Positions 57,386-64,000 of a stretch of DNA of 64,000 nucleotides are shown here, piece by piece; the stretch's first letter is position 1, and the number at the start of each line of letters is the position of its first letter. Location: positions 3,956,675 to 4,020,674 of the forward strand of contig JACAUB010000001.1 of the NCBI GenBank assembly GCA_013390605.1. Reading direction: 5' to 3'. The position numbers were made by a program, and so were the translations under genes. The DNA is from Bacteroidota bacterium (GTDB lineage: Bacteria > Bacteroidota > Bacteroidia > Bacteroidales > Cfx3-03). The notes beneath the pieces are model-generated. The model saw only the letters and a list, made by a program, of their open reading frames with translations, was not told the DNA's origin and did not search any database.

Positions 57386-57440
57386 ATTTAAAGATTTTAA
57401 CAGATGTAATCAATACAATTTCTCCGTGCCTTTTTTATTT

Positions 57441-57611
57441 CTAAATTGGGCCAGAAGTTCCTGAACTACAAGAAAATCCATTACTTGATCCATTGGTACA
57501 ATGGGGATTAGTGGCCTGAGTCTCACTTATATTATTCAGATCAACCAATTCTGGAATCTGATACTCGTCACTAACAGTTTTGTCAGTAATTTTTACGTTG
57601 TTATTTTCCAT
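57441..57611 (-). CDS. RiPP precursor peptide 3 (56 aa, C-x9-C core)
   Basis: Translated by hand from the ATG at 57611 to a TAG at 57441-57443: starts MENNNVKITDKTVSDEYQ, continues PELVDLNNISETQA, with core CTNGSSNGFSC and tail SSGTSGPI. It is not visible as a long ORF. The MENNN start and its upstream sequence group it with precursor 1, whereas precursors 2, 4 and 5 begin MKN or MKK. Core spacing C-x9-C and the Ser, Gly and Asn positions are kept, while residues at core positions 2, 6 and 9 vary. Confidence 0.85.
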   Translation of the reverse strand: MENNNVKITDKTVSDEYQIPELVDLNNISETQATNPHCTNGSSNGFSCSSGTSGPI

Positions 57612-57715
57612 GTTTTAAATTTTAATATCAATAAACTTTATTAGGTAATAAACATTTTTTAATCATTTTCCAATACCATTAAAAACCCATTTCCCACCTC
57701 TAATGGAAAATATCG

Positions 57716-57880
57716 TTAAACATAAAGTCCACCAGTCGCACAAGCACTTAATGGCGATGAACCTGAAGAACAATAAGTGCTTGCCAGAACCTCGTTAATA
57801 TTATTCAAATCAACCAATTCTGGAATCTGATATTCTTTACCAACTGTTTTGTCAGTATTCATTACATTTTCATTTTTCAT
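57716..57880 (-). CDS. RiPP precursor peptide 2 (54 aa, divergent C-x9-C core)
   Basis: From the ATG at 57880: starts MKNENVMNTDKTVGKEYQ, continues PELVDLNNINEVLA, with core CSSGSSPLSAC and tail ATGGLYV. A longer upstream frame (to 57970) overlaps precursor 1 and is not needed. This is the most divergent core: it lacks the NG pair after GS and ends LYV instead of the GP-type tail, yet keeps both Cys nine residues apart. It may give a product with a different activity. Confidence 0.85.
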   Translation of the reverse strand: MKNENVMNTDKTVGKEYQIPELVDLNNINEVLASTYCSSGSSPLSACATGGLYV

Positions 57881-57936
57881 ATTTATGGATTTTGATAGAT
57901 GCAACATTAATATAATTTCTCCGTATCCTCTCATTT

Positions 57937-58107
57937 TTAAACCGGAGGGCCACTCGCCCCTGAAACACATGAATTTCCATTACCTGACCCAGAACTACAA
58001 TTAGTATAAGCTTGAGTATCAATAACGTTATTCAGATCAACCAACTCAGGAGTCTGATACTCCTCTCTGACAGTTTTGTCAGCATTCATTACGTTGTTAT
58101 TTTCCAT
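57937..58107 (-). CDS. RiPP precursor peptide 1 (56 aa, C-x9-C core)
   Basis: From the ATG at 58107: starts MENNNVMNADKTVREEYQ, continues PELVDLNNVIDTQA, with core CSSGSGNGNSC and tail VSGASGPPV. It is the first of five tandem copies, 52 bases after the HprK-like kinase gene. The long frame to 58176 would overlap that gene and its extra residues have no counterpart in the other copies. The conserved leader is the likely docking site for the PqqD-like protein. Confidence 0.87.
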   Translation of the reverse strand: MENNNVMNADKTVREEYQTPELVDLNNVIDTQAYTNCSSGSGNGNSCVSGASGPPV

Positions 58108-58159
58108 ATTTAATTTTTTAGTGTGAAACAAATAGAAGAGATTTATAAAAAAAGTATTC

Positions 58160-59098
58160 TCATAAACTTTTTTCAATTAATTCCCAGAAATTTCCTGTAA
58201 GAGATAAATTTAACTTATCAGCCTGCAATTGCCTACTCATAATTAATGTATTTTCAAACCATTGCTTCCTGATTTCTCTACAGGCTTCCTGATCCGGATC
58301 ATTACCAATTGCAAACCAGTCCTTGGGGTTTCTTTTGGGTTTATCACTTTCGGACTTTTTCGAATTTATCTTATCCTTATTAATTACTTTACGTGCCAGC
58401 ATGCGCGAAGCTTGTTCAAAAGCGGCAACGCAACAGGCCACTTTTTCAGCCGTATTAAGTGTAGTAAGGGAATCTGTTTCTGATTGTGACAAATAAAAGA
58501 TCGAATTAAGCGGTACAACATGATCAAAATTCCAGTTTCCACCCGAGCCACCCCAATAAAAACGACTCCATGTAGGAAATGGATGGGCCCAAAATTTACC
58601 TTCTTTATCTTTCACTACCAACGTTGTATCATCGCAATGTGAAATGAATGGTGCTAGTAACCTACTGCTGGCAGTGCTCTTTCCAGTACCACCCGGTGCG
58701 GCCATCAGAAAACCTTTACCATTTAATTCGCCTAATGCAGCATGCATTAATCCACCACCCGAATATTGAGCAACAGTGCCTAAAAGCATAGAAAACATCA
58801 TTAACATACAGGCATAGTCATCTGAATTTTGATTGCTGAAATCATAGATAATCTCAATAGCTTTATGACGCATTAACCTGAAATGATAGTCTGTTAAATT
58901 ATAATCCTTATCATAATTAGATTGATCAATTAAGGTAATCGTAAATCTGTCAGCAGGTGATATTGCCGGCAACTTGTTCAGAGAGAAAATATCCTTGTAG
59001 TCATTTAAAACATGCAATACACGATCGTCGCCCTGAAACAGAACCTCAACATCATTTTTCAATTGAAATGATATCTTATGAAGAGTCGTTTGTGTCAT
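58160..59098 (-). CDS. HPr-kinase-like P-loop protein (possible peptide kinase)
   Basis: The 312-residue protein has a P-loop GGTGKST (136-142) in the setting GKGFLMAAPGGTGKSTASSRL, followed by HCDDTTLVV (Asp156, Asp157) and PFPTWSRF, the arrangement of the C-terminal kinase core of HprK. Similar proteins in lasso-peptide clusters phosphorylate the precursor, and a similar protein (ScmC) is recalled in SynChlorMet cassettes. Its ATG overlaps the sulfotransferase stop by four bases and the first precursor gene follows. It could phosphorylate Ser residues, abundant in the core, or act as a scaffold. Kinase activity is inference. Confidence 0.82.
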   Translation of the reverse strand: MTQTTLHKISFQLKNDVEVLFQGDDRVLHVLNDYKDIFSLNKLPAISPADRFTITLIDQSNYDKDYNLTDYHFRLMRHKAIEIIYDFSNQNSDDYACMLMMFSMLLGTVAQYSGGGLMHAALGELNGKGFLMAAPGGTGKSTASSRLLAPFISHCDDTTLVVKDKEGKFWAHPFPTWSRFYWGGSGGNWNFDHVVPLNSIFYLSQSETDSLTTLNTAEKVACCVAAFEQASRMLARKVINKDKINSKKSESDKPKRNPKDWFAIGNDPDQEACREIRKQWFENTLIMSRQLQADKLNLSLTGNFWELIEKSL

Positions 59099-60045
59099 AT
59101 TTTCTCTAATATTTCATCCATTATATCCTTACAATGCTTGTTAAAATATTGAACGATCAACTCAGACTTTACAATTTTCAATATATCAACCTGATAAACA
59201 GATTTATTGGAGTGCGCATTTCCAACAACAAGATTTTTTTGCGAAACACCTGCAAAATTCGCTAGAAGATCGAGCTTTTGAGAGATCTGATTTGTAGAAA
59301 TAAAACGATAGCTTTCATCTGGCAACTTTCGGATTTGATTTAAAATCAATCGATAAGCAATGGCCCAGCTTTTAAAAGTAATTTCGACATATTCATCGAT
59401 ATTTTGAAGAAATTTGTTTCTTGGAACCTGTTCACCACGAGGCATATCGAATGGAAACCCATTATCAATTTGGGTTGATTGTAACGCTTCTCTATCAGCA
59501 TCCATATAATAGTTTACTTGCGATTTAACCCATGATATGGGATCACGAAACAAACATATAAATTTGGCATCGGTAAATTCTTCAGATAAAATATCGATAT
59601 AATACCGATTAAAATATGCCGAATCCATCTCCAAGCAAGCTGCAGCATCCCTTAATAAGATAAAATCACGGAATTCTTCCCGACTAATAGAATGTTCTTT
59701 AAAGAGAATATACTTTTGATTGGTATCCCATTGCCAGAACTCGTGACATGAACGATACTTTCCAAATAGTCCATCGATTGAAACGGTACCTGTTTTTGTT
59801 AAACCGAGAGCATATAATCTAAACTGACGTTCAACTCCATTAAGATTAAGAAAGCGAAAATAGTCAATTGCATTTTTAAAAGTAAATGCTTTCGCTATAG
59901 CAGCCAAATCAGCATTCGGAATATGTGTAATATTTGAACCTTCAAATTCTTTTATGATCAGGGTATTTATACCTGATTTCTCCGAAACAGCTTCTAAACT
60001 TAAGCCGTCCCTGAGCCGAAGATACCAAATATACTTACCAATCAT
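59095..60045 (-). CDS. Fusion of XRE-type HTH and P-loop sulfotransferase
   Basis: The 316-residue protein starts with a compact HTH_3-like domain (about 1-55: IWYLRLRDGLSLEAVSEKSGINTLIIKEFE, then IPNADLAAIAKAF). The rest is a PAPS-dependent sulfotransferase: the 5'-phosphosulfate loop ALGLTKTGTVSI (79-90) and the 3'-phosphate motif KFICLFRDPISWVKS (161-175, Arg167, Ser171). It should transfer sulfate from PAPS to a hydroxyl of the peptide or of an added group, in the cytoplasm. The HTH domain is an unusual companion; it may bind DNA, or may have been adapted to bind the leader. Both ends overlap the neighbouring genes by four bases, so it is firmly in the operon. Confidence 0.87.
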   Translation of the reverse strand: MIGKYIWYLRLRDGLSLEAVSEKSGINTLIIKEFEGSNITHIPNADLAAIAKAFTFKNAIDYFRFLNLNGVERQFRLYALGLTKTGTVSIDGLFGKYRSCHEFWQWDTNQKYILFKEHSISREEFRDFILLRDAAACLEMDSAYFNRYYIDILSEEFTDAKFICLFRDPISWVKSQVNYYMDADREALQSTQIDNGFPFDMPRGEQVPRNKFLQNIDEYVEITFKSWAIAYRLILNQIRKLPDESYRFISTNQISQKLDLLANFAGVSQKNLVVGNAHSNKSVYQVDILKIVKSELIVQYFNKHCKDIMDEILEKI

Positions 60046-61139
60046 AGAGAAGTTGTTTGTTGTAAAAAGTTCCTATAACAAGCATCCGGGCTTGGATGAT
60101 TAACTATTTTAGTATAATTATATGCCAAACCGGGACAATTACCCGTACAATAATTTGTAAAATCACAACCTTTACAATACTCAAGACTCGAAAGTTCAAT
60201 TTTCTCACGCTGGCGAAGTTCGTTTAGAGCAACGCTATTTTGCCAGACATCGATTATTTTATCCTTATTAATATACCCTAAAGTAATATTGGGGAGCATC
60301 GTGCAGGGAGAAATTCCACCATCGCAACGAATCGAAAGTTTATGACTGTAACACCCACAGGCTGTTAAACGCCCTCCTTTAGCAAAAGCCGGAGCATTTT
60401 CATCGAAGGCTTTTTGCATTTTATTAAAATGCTTTACATCAGCAAGTGGGCCTGCAGCAGCTACAATTCTTCCGTCATATTTTTTATTTAGTTCGACCAA
60501 TATTTCCATTGCCTTAATACGATCAGAATGAGTAAGCATTATTTCATCCGCATTTTTACGACAAGTTCCAAAATAACTTGCAGAATTAGTACCAAATGAG
60601 GGTAATCCAAAATCTTCAAGTAATAATTTAGCGGCATTTTCCAGATCATCCACATTGAAATGATGAATAGTATACCTCACGGGCGTATTTATACCATGTT
60701 TTCTCAAAATTTCCAATCCCCTAATTGCCCCGACAAAAGCGCCATGTCCCCGTCCTTTATCATTTATTTCAGCGCATGAACCATCTAACGATATTTGAAC
60801 CTTATTACAACGACCTGTGTTTTTAATATAAGCAGCAACATCATCCGTAATCAATCCCCCATTCGACAATAAAGAGAACCGCATCCTATTTTTCACTATT
60901 GAATCGATTATTTCTTTTAAGTCGCTACGAAAGAAGGGTTCTCCACCAGCCAAGGTGACCTCCATAATACCAATCGAACCTAATTCCTCAAAAAAGCGAG
61001 TCCATTCAAGAGTGGAAAGATCTATGTATTCATTATCCGGATTTTCAAAGAAATAACAATATTTACACCGCAGATTACATTTAGCAGTAAGTTCAATATC
61101 GATTTCGCGGGGTATCCGCATAACTCTTTTATTTGTCAT
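60042..61139 (-). CDS. Radical SAM/SPASM peptide maturase (first of the cluster)
   Basis: The 365-residue protein has the motif CNLRCKYC (Cys21, Cys25, Cys28), TLAGGEPFFR, LSNGG and ISLDGSCAEIND in the radical SAM core. A SPASM C-terminus follows with ACGCYSHKLSIRCDGGISPC, CKGCDFTNYCTGNCPG and a late Cys in SPDACYRN. It is PqqE-like in layout. The gene follows the PqqD-like gene by three bases and overlaps the sulfotransferase gene by four. It should install the first crosslink or oxidation in the precursor peptides, aided by the PqqD-like protein. The seven SPASM cysteines expected for two auxiliary clusters appear present. Confidence 0.93.
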   Translation of the reverse strand: MTNKRVMRIPREIDIELTAKCNLRCKYCYFFENPDNEYIDLSTLEWTRFFEELGSIGIMEVTLAGGEPFFRSDLKEIIDSIVKNRMRFSLLSNGGLITDDVAAYIKNTGRCNKVQISLDGSCAEINDKGRGHGAFVGAIRGLEILRKHGINTPVRYTIHHFNVDDLENAAKLLLEDFGLPSFGTNSASYFGTCRKNADEIMLTHSDRIKAMEILVELNKKYDGRIVAAAGPLADVKHFNKMQKAFDENAPAFAKGGRLTACGCYSHKLSIRCDGGISPCTMLPNITLGYINKDKIIDVWQNSVALNELRQREKIELSSLEYCKGCDFTNYCTGNCPGLAYNYTKIVNHPSPDACYRNFLQQTTSL

Positions 61140-61142
61140 TTT

Positions 61143-61421
61143 CTAAAGTGTTGAACTGATCCCAATTAATCCGCGCTGAAGGAGTTTTTGAATGAATTCC
61201 AAAACTTCAGCATCTACATTTTCAGATACATTATTGTATTCCTGCTTTATTCCGGCAACTATCTCACCCAAGTTCTTTTTTCCATCCAGATTTTTCCAGA
61301 TTTCAACTCCAATTGGATTCGTTCCTACTGCTTCTGCATTATCAGGATTGTACAATACTGCCCAGTCATCAAACTCCTCACGTAGTACAACTACTTGGTT
61401 TCGTGTGTAAATTCTTTCCAT
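61143..61421 (-). CDS. PqqD-like RiPP recognition protein
   Basis: The ATG at 61421 gives 92 residues (a TTG three codons upstream gives 95). The fold-defining stretch runs VVVLREEFDDWAVLYNPDNAEAVGTNPIGVEIWKNLDG, with the PqqD hallmark of short strands and a following helix (NPIGVEIWKNLDG), then the winged-helix end VDAEVLEFIQKLLQRGLI. PqqD-type domains bind leader peptides and hand the precursor to radical SAM enzymes. It is the first gene of the operon, three bases before the first SPASM gene, so leader binding is probably needed for all later steps. Confidence 0.92.
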   Translation of the reverse strand: MERIYTRNQVVVLREEFDDWAVLYNPDNAEAVGTNPIGVEIWKNLDGKKNLGEIVAGIKQEYNNVSENVDAEVLEFIQKLLQRGLIGISSTL

Positions 61422-62009
61422 AAAATTCAAATCTTAATATTTATTTAATTATTTCAGACATGTTCAAAAGCTCTGCTTATAAAAATAGTTTTTTTTATCA
61501 ATAGATATTGTGTGCATTGATAAACCGTCATTAAATATATACATAAATGAATGCTAATCAGAAATAGAAAACGAGACAAAAAGGTAACAAATAATCATTG
61601 ATCTATAATACTACTGTTCATTTATAAACCTTATACAATTCATCTAAATTAGTAAATTTCAAAATCATAAAAGAATATATAGATATATAAATATAAAATA
61701 GATTATGTTAGTTCGACAATTATCATTTAAAATTCAAAAAAGTATACGTGAAATGCCAACCAAGATTTTTAAAAGAAGAAATAGAAATGTCACTTTATTC
61801 AAGATTATATTCTATTTGGTTTTGAAATATTATCAGCCATTCTTCGCCTCAATGTGCAGTGTTAAAACACGTTTCTGAAATCCCAAAAACAACTGTTTCA
61901 GACTAAAATTAAGAATAGTCTTTGACACTATAAATTTAAATCAATCTAAAAAGAAAACTCCCGGACATCTCTTAAGATACCCGGGAGTGATGATATATTG
62001 TGTGGTGTA
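61422..62009. other. Intergenic region, 588 bases, RiPP operon promoter region
   Basis: AT-rich DNA upstream of the PqqD-like gene that should hold the promoter of the RiPP operon. A TATTTTTA box (minus strand, 61480-61487) resembles a -7 element but lacks an upstream TTTG at the right distance. The far end contains the terminator of the DsbD gene. No ORF was seen. Confidence 0.5.
61951..61988 (-). terminator. Rho-independent terminator after the DsbD-type gene
   Basis: An eight-bp GC-rich stem (61957-61964 with 61981-61988), extended by an inner ATCT/AGAT pair, is followed on the minus strand by a T-rich tract (61951-61957). It lies 22 bases past the stop. Confidence 0.85.
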
Positions 62010-64000
62010 TTATTTTGCAGAACGTTTTTTGTATTCAGCTAAGCCTTCGTCCAAAAACTTAATAAAGTTCTCAATTTTAAGATCATAAGCTGTTGGTTTA
62101 CGCAAAAGTTCTCCGTTGTTGTCTAATAATACATAATAAGGTTGCGAATTTGTTTTAAATCGGGTAATCTGGAAATCAGCAAACTTCTTCCCAATAGTCT
62201 TTTTTACCTTACCATCAACTGTAGAGGTAACCCATTCGTTTTCGGGAATTTCCTTGCGGTCATCTACATAGAGCGCGACTACCACAAACTGCTCCTTCAA
62301 CTTCTTTAACACCTGTGGATCGCTCCATACATTGGCTTCCATTTCTCTACAATTAACACAACCGTGGCCTGTAAAATCCACAAACAATGGTTTGTTTTGT
62401 TGTTTAGCACAACGCAAAGCCTGCTCATAGTCGAAATATCCTTTCAGGTTATGAGGAAGATGTAAAAAATCAGCATATTTCGGTGTTTCACAAAGCTCTT
62501 TGTTCTCTGAAGTATTGCTATTGCCACCACCATTCTCAGCTATGATACGATTTAAATCGAAGTCGAGACTTGATTCCGGAGGGAGATATCCCGATAGTGC
62601 TTTCAATGGAGCCCCAAACATACCGGGAATCATGTAAATGACGAACGAAAAGGTAATGATCGACAAAAACAGCCTACCTACCGACACATACTTTACTTCG
62701 CTATCATGTGCAAACTTAATTTTACCTAACAAATAGATACCCATCAAGGTAAAGATGACAATCCAAAGCGCTAAATAAACCTCTCGATCGAGAATATGCC
62801 AATGATACGTTTGATCAGCAATACTTAAAAACTTCAGGCCTAAAGCAAGTTCTAAAAAGCCCAGCACTACTTTAACTGCATTTAACCAGCCACCCGATTT
62901 TGGAAGATTAGATAAGAGCGACGGGAAGAAGGCAAAAAGCATAAAAGGCAATGCAAAAGCGAGGGAAAAGCCCAACATACCAATGATTGGCATGAGTACT
63001 TTACCTCCCGCTGAAGCAACAAGTATTGAGCCTACAATAGGTCCGGTACAAGAGAATGAAACTAATACCAATGTAAAGGCCATAAAGAATGCACCTGCTA
63101 ATCCCCCTTTATCCGCACTTTGGTCAGCTTTAGTAACCATCCAACTAGGAAGGGTTATCTCGAAAAGGCCGAAGAAAGAGGCTGCGAAGAACAAAAATAT
63201 GAGAAAGAAAAATACATTTGGTATCCAATGCGTACTGAGGAAGTTAGCAAAGTTAGCACCCAATGTTAATGCAACAATGGTTCCGATAACGGTATAAATC
63301 AAAATAATGGAGAATCCATAAACCAATGCTTCCATTTTGGCCTTGGCTTTACTCTTTGCATCATTCATAAAGAATGAAACTGTCATGGGAATCATTGGGA
63401 AAACACATGGAGTAAGGATCGCTACTAATCCAGCCAGGAATGCTTTGATAAACCATCCCCACATGGAAGTTGAATCATCACTACCGGAGGTTGCATTCGT
63501 AGATTTTAAGATGGCTGCATTCGTTGCTTTTGTCACTGTATCAGAGGAAGTGATTTTCTTTACACTATCCAAAGAAGTAGATGTAGTAGGTGGCTTCTGC
63601 TCATTCGCTGCAACGACCTTGTCTTTGCCAGCTATTGTGGTAGGTGCAACAGCTGTAGTTATCCCTGCTATTCCTTTCAAACTAAAAGAGTAGTCAGTCT
63701 CTTGTGGAGGCGTACATTGATGATCGTCGCAACTCATATATTCTACCGTACCTTTTAGAATAGTGCTAGCGGCATTCACCTTTATCTTTTGTTTAAATAC
63801 AATCCTGCCAGAAAAATACTTGAGCGTCATGGCAAAGTTTTTATCGTATTCTTCGGTGGGTTTAGGCTCTGATACTTTTCCCTCCATCTGAACTGCAGGA
63901 TTCTTCTCGAATTTAAATGAGGTAGCTATCGGACCACCATCTCCTATAAACTGAGAATACATATGCCATCCCGGTTCAACGGTTGCAATAAATGTTAATT
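62010..64000 (-). CDS. dsbD: DsbD-type thiol:disulfide interchange protein (5' end outside window)
   Basis: The frame stays open to the right edge, and the residues before Met63962 (ATVEPGWHMYSQ) match the start of the DsbD periplasmic alpha domain, so the true start is outside. Visible parts: the periplasmic domain with SCDDHQC, a Thr/Ser-rich linker, eight membrane helices with the paired cysteines LTPCVFPMIP and SFSCTGPIVG, and a C-terminal thioredoxin domain with GHGCVNCREMEANVW. It passes electrons from cytoplasmic thioredoxin to periplasmic disulfide reductases and cytochrome c assembly. A terminator follows, so it is not part of the RiPP operon. Confidence 0.94.
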   Translation of the reverse strand, partial: LTFIATVEPGWHMYSQFIGDGGPIATSFKFEKNPAVQMEGKVSEPKPTEEYDKNFAMTLKYFSGRIVFKQKIKVNAASTILKGTVEYMSCDDHQCTPPQETDYSFSLKGIAGITTAVAPTTIAGKDKVVAANEQKPPTTSTSLDSVKKITSSDTVTKATNAAILKSTNATSGSDDSTSMWGWFIKAFLAGLVAILTPCVFPMIPMTVSFFMNDAKSKAKAKMEALVYGFSIILIYTVIGTIVALTLGANFANFLSTHWIPNVFFFLIFLFFAASFFGLFEITLPSWMVTKADQSADKGGLAGAFFMAFTLVLVSFSCTGPIVGSILVASAGGKVLMPIIGMLGFSLAFALPFMLFAFFPSLLSNLPKSGGWLNAVKVVLGFLELALGLKFLSIADQTYHWHILDREVYLALWIVIFTLMGIYLLGKIKFAHDSEVKYVSVGRLFLSIITFSFVIYMIPGMFGAPLKALSGYLPPESSLDFDLNRIIAENGGGNSNTSENKELCETPKYADFLHLPHNLKGYFDYEQALRCAKQQNKPLFVDFTGHGCVNCREMEANVWSDPQVLKKLKEQFVVVALYVDDRKEIPENEWVTSTVDGKVKKTIGKKFADFQITRFKTNSQPYYVLLDNNGELLRKPTAYDLKIENFIKFLDEGLAEYKKRSAK

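Noticed and set aside
57716-57970. 84-codon version of precursor 2 and 79-codon version of precursor 1 (to 58176)
   Set aside because: The extra N-terminal residues are not shared by the sister genes and overlap neighbouring genes; internal ATGs at 57880 and 58107 fit all copies.
51661-61421. Lasso-peptide cluster
   Set aside because: Kinase, sulfotransferase and nucleotidyltransferase fit, but there is no asparagine-synthetase-like cyclase or transglutaminase-type protease, and the precursors have a Cys pair and SPASM maturases instead.

Overview
The window comes from a member of the Bacteroidota, most likely Bacteroidales or a close order; I cannot place it to genus. The signs are AT-rich DNA, two complete SusC receptors and a partial third, two SusD lipoproteins, a hybrid two-component regulator, an ECF sigma/FecR pair, and promoter-like TTTG/TAnnTTT(G/A) boxes instead of sigma-70 boxes. 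No rRNA, tRNA, CRISPR array, prophage or insertion sequence was seen.

Layout. (1) 1-14962: a fructan-type polysaccharide utilisation locus. It holds a SusC end, SusD, a redoxin, two GH32 fructosidases and a GH2 beta-galactosidase on the plus strand. On the minus strand follow a small redox/Crp/outer-membrane group and a hybrid sensor whose periplasmic part is a sugar-binding-protein fold, the architecture of the fructose sensor of Bacteroides levan loci. (2) 15401-19749: sbcDC, DNA-end repair. (3) 19846-38883: a second, sulfatase-containing utilisation locus on the minus strand. In transcription order it has a ROK regulator, a Ser-type sulfatase with a PA14-like tail, SusC/SusD, an ECF sigma factor, FecR, a SusC paralogue with a signalling (STN) domain but no SusD, a parallel beta-helix protein, and a fusion of an FGE-like domain to a BNR propeller. 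(4) 39227-45698: a group devoted to proline and hydroxyproline: S37-type prolyl peptidase, Xaa-Pro aminopeptidase, trans-4-hydroxy-L-proline dehydratase (HypD) and its radical activase. (5) 45909-47991: a DMT permease and a response regulator. (6) 48738-51460: a two-gene operon coding for a bactofilin with a long repeat-bearing tail and a ParM-like actin whose phosphate-1 motif is at the C-terminus, so it looks circularly permuted. (7) 51661-61421: a RiPP (modified peptide) cluster with five tandem precursor genes, four of them absent from a simple long-ORF view or buried in longer frames. Around them are a PqqD-like recognition protein, two radical SAM/SPASM enzymes, an HTH-sulfotransferase fusion, an HprK-like kinase, a nucleotidyltransferase, an S26-type protease and an ABC exporter. 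(8) 62010-64000: a DsbD-type thiol:disulfide interchange protein running off the right edge.

The strongest candidates for undescribed biology are the permuted actin/bactofilin pair and the multi-precursor RiPP cluster with sulfotransferase, kinase and nucleotidyltransferase tailoring. The pairing of HypD with proline-specific peptidases is a coherent catabolic module for collagen- or extensin-like peptides.
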